The position numbers and the translations under genes are program-made. Of a DNA stretch of 64,000 bases, positions 51,834 through 60,284 are shown in pieces. Each line of letters begins with the position of its first letter. Within the stretch, counting starts at the first letter, position 1. The notes beneath the pieces are model-generated. The model saw nothing but the letters and a program-made list of their open reading frames with translations, was not told the origin of the DNA and did no database searches. Origin of the DNA: Bacillus benzoevorans (lineage in GTDB: Bacteria; Bacillota; Bacilli; Bacillales; Cytobacillaceae); contig NZ_JACHGK010000002.1 in the NCBI RefSeq assembly GCF_014207535.1, positions 310,001 to 374,000 of the forward strand, given 5' to 3'.

Positions 51834-51881
51834 ATCGCAAAAATAATAATTTTCTCAAAATTGCGAATCATTGTTGCAAAA
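51834..51881 (-). promoter_or_regulatory. Upstream activator motif, copy C
   Basis: TCGCAAAAATAATAATTTTC, then TCAAAATTGCGAATCATTG and TTGCAAAA, aligning base by base with copies A, B and D. Confidence 0.72.
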
Positions 51882-51900
51882 GTAATTTAATTAGTAAACA

Positions 51901-51938
51901 GAGGGACGGTTCTTCTTGCGTTTTCCTAATTTTTTCCT
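51901..51938. repeat. Dispersed GGGAC repeat, type I
   Basis: GAGGGACGGTTCTTCTTGCG followed by TTTTCCTAATTTTTTCC, a close relative of the copies at 27577-27614 and 55821-55854. Confidence 0.65.
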
Positions 51939-52096
51939 TAAGCCATACTTGGACCAATATTCAGTGTGAGAATGTCTTTATTTGACGTTCCCTTTTTAAA
52001 ATCCTATACTCAGAGTTGGTTTTAAACAAATTCACCCGTTTTCCAGGCGAATAAAGTGAAGCTTGAAACATGTAGAATGAACGGAGGCAAAAAATC

Positions 52097-53035
52097 ATGA
52101 AATTTTCCACATTAAAAAAAACAGATATAACGATCTCGAAAATTGGATTAGGTACAAATGCGGTAGGGGGGCATAATTTGTTTTCCAACCTCAATGAAAA
52201 TCAGGGAAAAGAAATGGTCAGACACGCTATCCATAATGGGATCACATTGATTGATACTGCTGATATGTATGGGAAAGGCCGTTCTGAGGAGCTTATTGGT
52301 GAGGTACTCAAAACCACAAATCGGGAAGAGCTGGTTCTGGCCACGAAAGGCGGCAATCAATGGTTTGAAGACGGCAGTATACGTCCAAATAACAAGCCGG
52401 AATATTTACGGAAAGCTGTAGAAAATAGCTTATCCCGTCTTCAAACAGATTATATTGACTTGTATTACATTCACCTCCCAGATAATGAGACCAATCTAGC
52501 AGAAGCAGTGGCTGAACTTTCCAGGCTGAAAACGGAAGGAAAGATTCGTGCCATCGGAATTTCAAATGTCAATCTAGAACAGCTTAAAGAAGCCAATCAA
52601 ACCGGTGAAATAGTGGCGCTGCAGACAGCCTATCATATGTTCAATCATTCGGTAGAAACCGACCTTCTGCCGTATTGTGTTGAAAACAACATCTCATTTA
52701 TTCCTTATGGCCCATTAGCCTTTGGTCTGCTGGGCGGTCAGTATACAAAGGATTTTCGCTTGTCTTCCGGTGATTGGAGAAACTCCATTCCTCTCTTCCA
52801 AGAAGAAAACTTTCCAAAAACCCTTGATAAAGTGGAAGAATTAAAAAATATAGCGCAGCAAAAAGGGATTTCTCTCTCCAGCCTAGCGTTGGCCTGGCTT
52901 TTATCCCAGAATGGTGTAGATGCCGTTATTCCTGGAGGAAAACGTCCGGAACACATTGATGCGAATTTAGATGCCAGTGACATGGTGTTAACAAAAGAAG
53001 AATTAGAAGCTGTTGAAGCGATCTTACATAAATAG
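52097..53035 (+). CDS. Aldo/keto reductase
   Basis: 312-aa NADPH-dependent (beta/alpha)8-barrel oxidoreductase, IolS/YhdN-like. The catalytic tetrad is visible: Asp and Tyr in LIDTADMYGKGRSEE, Lys in LVLATKGG and His in LYYIHLPD; the cofactor end has VIPGGKRPEHID. Divergent from the etf operon and without a pathway partner. GGAGG is 11 bases before the ATG. Confidence 0.92.
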   Translation: MKFSTLKKTDITISKIGLGTNAVGGHNLFSNLNENQGKEMVRHAIHNGITLIDTADMYGKGRSEELIGEVLKTTNREELVLATKGGNQWFEDGSIRPNNKPEYLRKAVENSLSRLQTDYIDLYYIHLPDNETNLAEAVAELSRLKTEGKIRAIGISNVNLEQLKEANQTGEIVALQTAYHMFNHSVETDLLPYCVENNISFIPYGPLAFGLLGGQYTKDFRLSSGDWRNSIPLFQEENFPKTLDKVEELKNIAQQKGISLSSLALAWLLSQNGVDAVIPGGKRPEHIDANLDASDMVLTKEELEAVEAILHK

Positions 53036-53070
53036 GAAACCAATACTCTAATATGAGTTTATTGATACCT

Positions 53071-53101
53071 ACGGGCACTATGAAAAGATCATAGTGCCCG
53101 T
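53071..53101 (+). terminator. Hairpin after the aldo/keto reductase gene
   Basis: Perfect 13-bp stem ACGGGCACTATGA/TCATAGTGCCCGT with a five-base loop, 35 bases past the stop. It lacks a T run, so termination strength is uncertain. Confidence 0.55.
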
Positions 53102-53125
53102 CAGGAACAATAAAGTAAAGCCACA

Positions 53126-53230
53126 GGTACTGCGATTTTTATCATAAGAAGCGTTCTTTACCGCAGCGACTGAAAACGGTACAACCTCAACCAGTTTACA
53201 ACCGTTTTATGATGAAAAAGTCGCAAAGGC
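53126..53230. repeat. Nested inverted repeats, MITE-like
   Basis: Outer arms TGCGATTTTTATCATAA and TTATGATGAAAAAGTCGCA enclose inner arms AAAACGGT/ACCGTTTT. About 100 bases, non-coding. Likely a small non-autonomous element or a structured RNA. Confidence 0.4.
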
Positions 53231-53244
53231 GCTTCCATTTTTAA

Positions 53245-53270
53245 TGGGGACAAGGGGACAGGTATTTTCC
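53245..53270. repeat. Short GGGGACA repeat fragment
   Basis: GGGGACAAGGGGACAGGTAT, a truncated relative of the dispersed GGGAC repeats elsewhere in the window. Confidence 0.45.
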
Positions 53271-53435
53271 TCCATCTATTTCACTAGAAAATAGATCTAC
53301 TGTCATTTTATACGGTCCAGAAAATTTACAATGAATAAAATTTCGGCCTGTACATCTAGTTATTTAACCACTCATAAAGGGCTAAATAACATAAGCTATC
53401 CCAACACAATGCATTTTAGACAGGAGATTATGCGT

Positions 53436-53912
53436 ATGTACCATTATAGGTATGCACAATTTGGCAGACAAAGACAGCCCTATCATCATCAAATTTCAGC
53501 ACCACCATTTCACTTACAGGCTCAAATGCCTCATTTTAACCAAATAAATAGTCTTGAAAGTCCATCAGACTGGAATGGTCTTGGAAGCCCATCAAGCTGG
53601 AATGATCAAATTAATCCAGAAGGTTTGTGGAATCCGGGAGGTTTGGCGGGCTTCGGTAGTCCAGGACATCCTTTCAATGGGACGATGCCAGTAAATCAGA
53701 AAGGTTTGGGGAATTTTGGGCAAATGATGGGTTGGGGAGGTCTTGGCGGTCCTGCAGGCTGGGAAAGTTATGGAAATCCGATGGGCTGGGGAAATAACAT
53801 GGGTCAAGGGCTACCAGGAATGTTTGGGGGTTTATTTAAGGTCGGAAAAGGAGCATTAGGCGGTCTGGGAATGCTTAGTAATCTAATCAGCCTCGGAAAA
53901 TTTTTCTATTAA
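53436..53912 (+). CDS. Gly/Trp/Asn-rich protein, possibly spore-associated
   Basis: 158-aa low-complexity protein: a basic Tyr/Arg/Gln-rich start (MYHYRYAQFGRQRQ), a His/Gln/Pro stretch, loose repeats of the form SPSxWNGLG, GLxxFGxxMGWG and GLGG, and a hydrophobic Gly/Leu tail ending LGKFFY. The composition resembles Bacillus coat-associated or VrrA/YqfQ-like proteins but no family is certain. The ATG at 53436 is nine bases after AGGAG; the ATG at 53430 is too close. Confidence 0.6.
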   Translation: MYHYRYAQFGRQRQPYHHQISAPPFHLQAQMPHFNQINSLESPSDWNGLGSPSSWNDQINPEGLWNPGGLAGFGSPGHPFNGTMPVNQKGLGNFGQMMGWGGLGGPAGWESYGNPMGWGNNMGQGLPGMFGGLFKVGKGALGGLGMLSNLISLGKFFY

Positions 53913-53967
53913 AATGGAACAAATGCGATTTAAAGATCCAGAAGCATAGGAATAGAATGCAAAAACG

Positions 53968-53997
53968 AAGCCCATTCGTAAATGAATTGGCTTTTTA
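53968..53997 (+). terminator. Terminator after the Gly-rich protein gene
   Basis: AAGCCCATTC/GAATTGGCTT with one mismatch, then T5. Confidence 0.65.
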
Positions 53998-54152
53998 TTA
54001 TGTATATCCAACATTTTCTCTCATTGCGGTCATGAACAAGGCTGATTTAAGTCCATTATGGTCCTCAGCTTGCTAAGGATAATTCCATTGAATATGAACA
54101 AACTAAACTTTAGGTCATTCTAAATTACGTTTATCCCATAATAGGAGTTGAA

Positions 54153-54164
54153 ATGCTAAGGTGA
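54153..54164 (+). CDS. Possible three-codon minigene overlapping the phosphatase start
   Basis: ATG CTA AGG TGA, five bases after AGGAG. Its stop overlaps the GTG start of the next gene, so reinitiation could set the downstream level. It could be chance. Confidence 0.3.
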   Translation: MLR

Positions 54165-54979
54165 AAAAAAGATTTTTTATTGCTTTTCTGGTTCTCATTC
54201 TGATTTGCTTAACCACCCTCACAAACCCAATTTATGCCGCAAATGAGAATGTGACAATAAAGAGTAAAGCGACAGTAAAGCAAAATGAACCTGGTATCGT
54301 GACCATTTATCTTATTCGTCATGGTAGGACCATATTGAATCAAACAGATCGCGCCCAAGGCTGGGCTGATGGACCGCTCACTCCAGCTGGTGAAGATTTG
54401 GTCAAAAGAGTGGGAAAAGGGTTAGCAGAGATATCATTTGCCGCCGCTTATTCGAGTGATAGCGGCAGGGCCAGACAAACGGCAAAACTGATTTTAGCGG
54501 AAAATAAAACGAAGGCCAAGGATTTGCCGCTTATCGAAAACAAAGGAATACGCGAGGTATATTTTGGGGAATTTGAAGGCGAGAAAATGGACGTGCTTTG
54601 GAAGCTGACCTCCAGTCATTTGAAATTGGGAAATGAAGAGGAACTTTTCACAAAAGCAAACAATCCATTTAAAGAGTTAGTCAATACCCTATCGGTTTTG
54701 GATCCATCAGACGAAGCGGAGAGTTATCAAGAATTAGCCGACCGCACCTCCAAAGGCTTGAAAGAAATTGCGGAACAGGTCTATCAAAATGGCGGTGGTG
54801 ATATTTTAATGGTTTCCCATGGAATTACCATTAACGCCATTCTTGAAAAATTCGATGCAAATAAAGTACCAAAGGGACTTTGTAAAAACGGCAGTGTATC
54901 AAAGCTTGAATTTGATGGAAAGGCTTGGAGAATACTCGAAGTAAATGAAATGAAATATGCTGAACAAAAAAATTTGTAA
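54161..54979 (+). CDS. Secreted histidine phosphatase-family protein
   Basis: 272-aa exported phosphoglycerate-mutase-like phosphatase. Signal peptide: basic MKKRFF, hydrophobic IAFLVLILICLTTL, cleavage probably after NPIYAA. The catalytic RHG is in YLIRHGRTILNQTDRAQGW, the acid/base Glu region in IREVYFGEFEGE and the second His in LMVSHGITINAIL. The GTG start is about 14 bases from AGGAG. Substrate unknown. Confidence 0.87.
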   Translation: MKKRFFIAFLVLILICLTTLTNPIYAANENVTIKSKATVKQNEPGIVTIYLIRHGRTILNQTDRAQGWADGPLTPAGEDLVKRVGKGLAEISFAAAYSSDSGRARQTAKLILAENKTKAKDLPLIENKGIREVYFGEFEGEKMDVLWKLTSSHLKLGNEEELFTKANNPFKELVNTLSVLDPSDEAESYQELADRTSKGLKEIAEQVYQNGGGDILMVSHGITINAILEKFDANKVPKGLCKNGSVSKLEFDGKAWRILEVNEMKYAEQKNL

Positions 54980-55279
54980 TCGTTATTCCCTAAGAAATTC
55001 GATCCATGAAAAGCCAGCTATTTAAGCTGGCTTTGAAGAATATTTCTTCCGGAAACCAGTTGCTTGTATTCAACAGTTCGCATGAAATGCCAAGTAATCT
55101 GGTTGAGTCTTGGGTAATTTATAATTCGTGTTTTGATGACTAGGTTCACCTTAAACTTCACTAAAACCTCGGAAACCATCCTTATGGTATTTTTGGCGAC
55201 TGGCACTTTGTTTTCCATATTCTACATTTAAGAATTATTTATTCTCTAATGAGATATTACAATACTGTATCCTTATCAT
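54980..55279. other. Intergenic region with terminator, no gene seen
   Basis: AT-rich. Apart from the hairpin at 55010-55034 nothing was recognised. A 66-codon minus-strand frame lacks a ribosome-binding site and ends inside the terminator. Confidence 0.5.
55010..55034 (+). terminator. Terminator after the histidine phosphatase gene
   Basis: AAAGCCAGCT-ATTT-AAGCTGGCTTT hairpin 30 bases past the stop. Confidence 0.65.
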
Positions 55280-55879
55280 TTAAGCCATATATAATACAAC
55301 CTTTTGATTCTTCAATGAAGCCTGTACATCAATAATCCGCTGACTACAGCTTCCGCGAAAAAGTTTCTTCGGTTCCACTTTCTCGCTTAAAAACCTTCCA
55401 TCCACTAATACGTCTAATTCCTGCAGAAATGCATGTACATCAGAATTCCTTTCAGCCCAACGTAAAATTTCTTCAACTGTAAAGCCTGTATAAGACCAAA
55501 TGTTTAACCCTTTTTCTTTTACGCGTTTCACTAACGATAATAGCTCTTTGCAATAAAGAAATGGTTCTCCCCCGGATAGCGTTAACCCATCTAAAAAGGG
55601 ATTTTCGATAATTTGATTATAAACATCTTCTTCCACATACTGTTCCCAATATTTTGCATCCCATGATTGCGGATTATGGCATCCAGGACATTGATGGGGA
55701 CATCCCGAGACAAAAAGGACAGCTCTCCATCCTTCTCCATTGGAAATCGAATCTGAATAAAATCCTGCAGAGTGAATTCGATTTAATTCGAAGGGATTAT
55801 GTCTCTCAAACTTCTTACTGGAAAATATTAGGTAAACAGGAGAACCGTCCCCATGTTTTCTAGAAAATAAAGGTGTCAT
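55280..55879 (-). CDS. nrdG: Anaerobic ribonucleotide reductase activating protein-like radical SAM enzyme
   Basis: Radical SAM protein: the cluster motif is SGCPHQCPGCHNPQSW (CxxxCxxC) and the SAM-binding LSGGEPFL follows, as in NrdG. The conserved family start normally lies near NRIHSAGFYSDSISNGEG, but no ATG, GTG or TTG occurs there in frame. The nearest is an ATG at 55879, inside the end of nrdF, giving about 30 extra residues encoded partly by a dispersed repeat (55821-55854). No nrdD is present, so its partner lies elsewhere or it has another role. Start and expression are uncertain. Confidence 0.75.
   Translation of the reverse strand: MTPLFSRKHGDGSPVYLIFSSKKFERHNPFELNRIHSAGFYSDSISNGEGWRAVLFVSGCPHQCPGCHNPQSWDAKYWEQYVEEDVYNQIIENPFLDGLTLSGGEPFLYCKELLSLVKRVKEKGLNIWSYTGFTVEEILRWAERNSDVHAFLQELDVLVDGRFLSEKVEPKKLFRGSCSQRIIDVQASLKNQKVVLYMA
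55821..55854 (-). repeat. Dispersed GGGAC repeat, type I, inside the nrdF-nrdG junction
   Basis: The minus strand reads GGGGACGGTTCTCCTG then TTTACCTAATATTTTCC, matching copies at 27577 and 51901. It keeps an open frame (GDGSPVYLIFS) into nrdG. Confidence 0.65.
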
Positions 55880-56822
55880 CTGTAATGGGAGCCACTTTTG
55901 CTTTTGCGTAAGTTGAACCTTTTTGTGAAAAGAAATCATATGTGGAGCCTTCATTACGGATCCCATTCATCACAATGGGATTGACTTCTTCCTCAGGAAA
56001 CATAGCTTCAAAGCTGATATTCATTAACGCTTTATTTGCGTTATAGCGTACATACGCCTTAACCTCTGGTGATAAGCCTGTTTCAGCATAGACATCATCG
56101 GTATATTTCATTTCATTTTGGTAGAGATCAAGTAATAGTTCATATCCCCATACTTTCAACTCATCCTGCTTTTCCTTTGAAAATTGCTTGAATAAATTTT
56201 GCGCAAAAAAGCCGACTGCCACCCCATGAATGGATTCGTCACGTAAAATAAGTGAAATAACCTCTGCACTATTACGCAGGAAACCTTGCCCGCCTAAATA
56301 GAGAGGATAGAAGAAACCTGAGTAAAATAAGAAGGATTCAAGCATGACGGATGCAAACATTGCTTTCCATAGGCTCTCTGAATTTCCTTCTTCTATACTG
56401 CTGTAAATAGCACCAATTTTATTTGCTTTGTATTGCAGATACTCGTTTTTCTTTACCCATTCAAAAAGCTCGTCAATTTCTGCGTTGGTACAAAGGGTGG
56501 TAAAGATATAGGAGTATGATTTTGCATGAATGGCTTCAAAAGAGGCAAATACAGTAAAAACAGCTTTTTCCTGTAAATCTGTAGCATAGGCAGCTATATG
56601 ATTCATGCCAATATTGGTTTGAACCGTATCCAATAACGTCAGCCCGGCAAATACCTTTTTATATGTATCCTGGTGTTCGAAACTTTGCCACTGCTTAACA
56701 TCTTTACTGACGGCAATTTCCTCCGGAAACCAAATTTGCTTCCATTGCTGATCCCAAAATACTTGGGCAAGTTCACTCGTTGGTTTATTCCAATTCACCG
56801 CCTCATAGGTTAAATTTGACAT
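55860..56822 (-). CDS. nrdF: Class Ib ribonucleotide reductase small subunit
   Basis: 320-aa R2-type subunit that houses the dimetal-tyrosyl radical. Metal ligands can be read: Asp in GLTLLDTVQ, Glu and His in FASFEAIHAKSYS (with the radical Tyr after), Glu in MLESFLFYSG, and Glu and His in LRDESIHGVAVG. The start at 56822 is nine bases after GAGGAG and overlaps the end of nrdE. Confidence 0.95.
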   Translation of the reverse strand: MSNLTYEAVNWNKPTSELAQVFWDQQWKQIWFPEEIAVSKDVKQWQSFEHQDTYKKVFAGLTLLDTVQTNIGMNHIAAYATDLQEKAVFTVFASFEAIHAKSYSYIFTTLCTNAEIDELFEWVKKNEYLQYKANKIGAIYSSIEEGNSESLWKAMFASVMLESFLFYSGFFYPLYLGGQGFLRNSAEVISLILRDESIHGVAVGFFAQNLFKQFSKEKQDELKVWGYELLLDLYQNEMKYTDDVYAETGLSPEVKAYVRYNANKALMNISFEAMFPEEEVNPIVMNGIRNEGSTYDFFSQKGSTYAKAKVAPITDDTFIF

Positions 56823-58903
56823 GCGACACACTCCTCTAATGTTTGTAATCGTTGCCGTACATAGTAAACGGACTTAATCCCCTTCATCCAGGCATAAATA
56901 TAAATTTTCGCCAGCTGCTCGGTTGTCCAATTATCAGTAACATAAAACGTCAGCGAAATTCCTTGATCCACATGTTTTTGAGCGGCAGCATATAAATCAA
57001 TCAAATGATAAGGATTGACATCATATGCTTCTACATATAAATGAGCATTGTCATTTGTTAAATGTGGCATTGGATAAATTGTACGACTATCGGCGTAATC
57101 ACGTATTTCAACACGCTCTGTACAAGGTGCAATGGAAGCCGTGCAACTTCGAATATATGAAATACTGCCAGTTGGCGCAATTGCCAAGCGATAGGAATGA
57201 AATAAGCCGTATTGCATAACATCTTGCTTTAATGTCTGCCACATCTTTTGTGTGATGAGTGGAATATTTCCCAAGGCACTTAAGACATCGGATGGTAGTT
57301 CCCGTTCCCTTTTATCCACATATTGCTCAAAATAACGACCAGATGCGTAATCACTTTCCTCAAATTTATAGAAAATCTCGCCGCGTTCTCTAGCGATTTC
57401 CATTGATGTTTTCAGCGAAAAATAGTTCATTGCTTCCATAAAACGATCGATAAATTCAATCGATTCTTTGGAACCATACATGATTCCCTGTGTCACAAGA
57501 TGTCCGTGTAAATTCATCACACCAAGACCTACCGAATGCATTAATTCATTTGCTTTGGCAACAGACGGTACATTTTTGATGTTGGTCATTTGTGAAACGT
57601 TGGTTAACAAACGCATCGCTGTATCCACTAACTTTTCAAAATCCTTTACCTTACTAGCCTCATGGATATCAATAGAGCCTAAATTACAGGATACGTCTAA
57701 GCCGTATTGGTTTGGTTCGTCTTTATCCGTAATTATACTGGTTTCCTGTACTTGTAATATTTCTGTACATAGATTAGACATTTTCACACGGCCAATGTTT
57801 TTAAGGGGGTGAACTTCATTAACATTGTCATCAAAGATTTCAAATGGATAGCCTGACTCAAATTGAGCCTTCTTTACTTCTGTATAAAGCTTCCGTGCGT
57901 TTAACCGCTTGATTTTACGGATATTAGGATTATCTAGAAGCTCATAATACATCTCTGTTATTGAAATCTCAGACATACGTTTGCCGTATTCATTGAAAAT
58001 ATCGTATGGACTAAACAACACAATATCTTTATCTCTTTTCATTAGTTCAAAGAAAATATTCGGAATAATGATCCCTATTGATAGTGTTGCCAGACGAATT
58101 TTATCATCGGCATTTGGTTTTTTCGATGAAATAAAGTTTTCTATATCTGCATGAAAAATATTTAAATAGGCAACACCAGATCCGTTTCGTTGTCCAAGCT
58201 GATTTGAATAGCTAAATGAATTTTCTAAAAGCTTTGCGACTGGTATGACACCACTGGCACGGTTCATAATCTCTTTAATCGGATCCCCCAATGGACGTAA
58301 ATCAGTTAAGTTCACGCCCACACCGCCGCCCAGGCGGGATAACTCTAAACAATAACCCATGTTTTCTGCAATACTGTTCATCGAGTCATCCATTGATAAT
58401 TTAAAACAACTCACTAACTCGCCGCGTGCTTTCTTCCCGCTATTTAAAGCGGTTGGTGTAGCGGGCTGATAGGCTTCCATCATTGCTGCCACTGCTTGTT
58501 CTGCGAGTTCAGTATCCCCTTGTGCTAAATACAAGGCAATGATCACAATACGATCTTCATATTTTTCTAGAATTTCTTCTCCATCACGGCTTTTCATCGC
58601 ATAGCTATCATAAAACTTGCTGGCACTCATAAAGGATGGAAAACGGAAATGATAATCATACGCTTTTTTGTACATTCTCTTTAGAAATGCCATATCGTAC
58701 ATGTCAATAAACTCTTTTTCGTAGTAGCTTTCATCTACTAAATAACGAATTTTTTCTTCAATATCAATAAAGTAACGCAGACGTACATTGACATATTCTA
58801 AAAAGTAACGACGCGTAGCTTCACGATCTTTTTCCAATTCCAATTGTCCTGTTATGCTATAACGATTCAGGACATCATTATTTAACTTTAAATACGTTTT
58901 CAT
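56810..58903 (-). CDS. nrdE: Class Ib ribonucleotide reductase large subunit
   Basis: 697-aa catalytic subunit reducing NDPs to dNDPs. Key elements: the redox Cys and flanks in ELVSCFKLSMDDSMNSI, LSRLGGGVGVNLTDLRP, NLCTEILQVQ, the APTGSISYI and the C-terminal redox pair ECVACQI served by NrdH. It overlaps nrdI by ATGA. Length fits class Ib, without the long ATP-cone of class Ia. Confidence 0.96.
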   Translation of the reverse strand: MKTYLKLNNDVLNRYSITGQLELEKDREATRRYFLEYVNVRLRYFIDIEEKIRYLVDESYYEKEFIDMYDMAFLKRMYKKAYDYHFRFPSFMSASKFYDSYAMKSRDGEEILEKYEDRIVIIALYLAQGDTELAEQAVAAMMEAYQPATPTALNSGKKARGELVSCFKLSMDDSMNSIAENMGYCLELSRLGGGVGVNLTDLRPLGDPIKEIMNRASGVIPVAKLLENSFSYSNQLGQRNGSGVAYLNIFHADIENFISSKKPNADDKIRLATLSIGIIIPNIFFELMKRDKDIVLFSPYDIFNEYGKRMSEISITEMYYELLDNPNIRKIKRLNARKLYTEVKKAQFESGYPFEIFDDNVNEVHPLKNIGRVKMSNLCTEILQVQETSIITDKDEPNQYGLDVSCNLGSIDIHEASKVKDFEKLVDTAMRLLTNVSQMTNIKNVPSVAKANELMHSVGLGVMNLHGHLVTQGIMYGSKESIEFIDRFMEAMNYFSLKTSMEIARERGEIFYKFEESDYASGRYFEQYVDKRERELPSDVLSALGNIPLITQKMWQTLKQDVMQYGLFHSYRLAIAPTGSISYIRSCTASIAPCTERVEIRDYADSRTIYPMPHLTNDNAHLYVEAYDVNPYHLIDLYAAAQKHVDQGISLTFYVTDNWTTEQLAKIYIYAWMKGIKSVYYVRQRLQTLEECVACQI

Positions 58904-59259
58904 CCCGTCACCCTCGTTTCATAAAACGTTTGAATCGCTTCATAATCAGCCTTGTTTCCTCGTAAATCTAGTTTGCGCACTAGGGGGATATGATACATCG
59001 CTGCAATTTTATCACCCGCACCGCCAAATACCGTGTGGCCGAAGTTACTGTTCCCGCTAACTACTACCCCTTTGCAAAATTGTGCGTTTTGTTCCAAAAA
59101 CCGTACGACCTTTGCTGGAATATCACCTAACCCGTCTGTATATGTAATTAATAAGTAAGACTTATTCATCATTAAATCTTCAGAAACCTCAATGTACTTC
59201 GCCTTTAATTTAGATGCAATATATCGTACATTGCCCGTTCGGCTGGCATAAACAATCAC
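58900..59259 (-). CDS. nrdI: Flavodoxin-like NrdI, class Ib RNR cofactor assembly
   Basis: 119-aa flavodoxin-fold protein that feeds superoxide/electrons for assembling the Mn2-Tyr cofactor of NrdF. The FMN phosphate loop is YASRTGNVRYIA and FGHTVFGGAGDKIA is family-typical. It starts at GTG overlapping the nrdH stop (GTGA). Confidence 0.94.
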   Translation of the reverse strand: MIVYASRTGNVRYIASKLKAKYIEVSEDLMMNKSYLLITYTDGLGDIPAKVVRFLEQNAQFCKGVVVSGNSNFGHTVFGGAGDKIAAMYHIPLVRKLDLRGNKADYEAIQTFYETRVTG

Positions 59260-59480
59260 TGTGCAATCAACTCAATTTGGGAGATAACTTCCTTTACATC
59301 ACCAATAAACTTTCCTTCTAATTCAAGAACAGGAACGCTTAAAAAGCCCGCGTCAATCAGCTTTTGCTTTGCCTGTTCATCTTGATCGACATTTATAATA
59401 TCCGCTTCAATCCTAGCCCGTTGTAATTCGGATTTTATCCAAAGGCATTTAGGACAGAATGTTTTCGTATAAAGTTTCAT
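59256..59480 (-). CDS. nrdH: Glutaredoxin-like NrdH redoxin
   Basis: 74-aa electron donor to NrdE, with the redox motif CPKC in TKTFCPKCLWIK and SVPVLELEGKFIGD further on. First gene of the nrdHIEFG operon; AGAGGG lies before the ATG, which comes 21 bases after the riboswitch-associated terminator. Confidence 0.93.
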   Translation of the reverse strand: MKLYTKTFCPKCLWIKSELQRARIEADIINVDQDEQAKQKLIDAGFLSVPVLELEGKFIGDVKEVISQIELIAQ

Positions 59481-59500
59481 GTCATCCCTCTTTTCTTAAA

Positions 59501-59536
59501 TATAAAAAGGCTGCCTCTTCGGTAGTAGGCAGCCTG
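59501..59536 (-). terminator. Riboswitch-associated terminator before nrdH
   Basis: The minus strand AGGCTGCCT/AGGCAGCCT hairpin is followed by T5. It is the probable off-switch of the cobalamin riboswitch. A competing hairpin (GGAAATGGAGACGTC with GATGTTTCCATTTC, 59535-59581) lies between. Confidence 0.8.
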
Positions 59537-59608
59537 AAATGGAAACATCAGAAATTGAGAATGTAGACGTCTCCATTTCCCAATCCCCGAAGAAATGATT
59601 GATTTGTT

Positions 59609-59765
59609 TTAGATAGGCAGGTCTCCTGGCTTCGCTTCATTCTCCGATTCCCTTCCCATGCGAATGCACAGTGGCTTTGAATCGTCGTCAGCTTTACAGT
59701 TGCGGGGACAGCGTCGGGATTAAACCGAACTTCCCTATTAAACTACATATAGCAGTACCTAAATA
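59609..59765 (-). promoter_or_regulatory. Cobalamin riboswitch upstream of nrdHIEFG
   Basis: On the minus strand the conserved blocks appear in order: AATAGGGAAGTTCGG, GCTGTCCCCGCAACTGTAA, AGCCACTGTGC, then the B12 box AAGCCAGGAGACCTGCC. With the downstream terminator, B12 should switch off this ribonucleotide reductase operon. Confidence 0.9.
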
Positions 59766-60014
59766 AAATAAACACCATATATTGTTTTCGATAGAATAAA
59801 GTGTACCACCCTTCTAAATAAATGTAAATCTATATACACGACTTAATTGATATCTGAATTTTCAATAAGTATAGAAAATGTTGACCAACCAGCACGGAGG
59901 TTTGCCTTTTACATCGTCATGGAGCGCAGGACAAGAAGAATTGCTGCTTGCCAAATGAGACAAAATCATATATTCTTTACCTTAATTCATTTTTTAAAAG
60001 TTAATAATGTTCAA

Positions 60015-60187
60015 ACATAGGTGTTAAAGGCAAGAAACAACATGCCTTTAGCTTAAAAGGGAAGCTCGGTGAAAATCCGGCACGGTCGCGCCACTGTAAT
60101 GGGAAGCTGACTATCACAAACCACTGTTTCGTTTTGAAATGGGAAGGGATAGTAAGCAATGATCCTAAGTCAGGAGACCTACCTATT
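60015..60187 (+). promoter_or_regulatory. Cobalamin riboswitch upstream of metE
   Basis: Contains CATAGGTGTTAAAGG, AAAAGGGAAGCTCGGTGAAA, ATCCGGCACGGTCGCGCCACTG (60076-60096) and the B12 box AAGTCAGGAGACCTACCTAT. Together with the terminator at 60285 it should repress the B12-independent methionine synthase when cobalamin is present. Confidence 0.92.
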
Positions 60188-60231
60188 GTTTAGCGCTTAT
60201 TACCTACGCGAAATTAGGGAGGAGTGATGAT

Positions 60232-60270
60232 ATGATGTTGAAACCTACTCAGAGTCTCAATTCTAGTTAA
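60232..60270 (+). CDS. Possible 12-aa leader peptide in the metE leader
   Basis: ATG ATG TTG then nine more sense codons and TAA, seven bases after GGGAGGAG, between riboswitch and terminator. Product MMLKPTQSLNSS. Its AGAGTCTC segment could also pair with the terminator arm GAGACT, so ribosomes here might influence termination. No Met or regulatory codon run beyond the double ATG. Confidence 0.4.
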   Translation: MMLKPTQSLNSS

Positions 60271-60284
60271 CTACTGTTATCATC

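Noticed and set aside
55018..55218. 66-codon minus-strand frame
   Set aside because: No ribosome-binding site, ends within a terminator hairpin and resembles no family.
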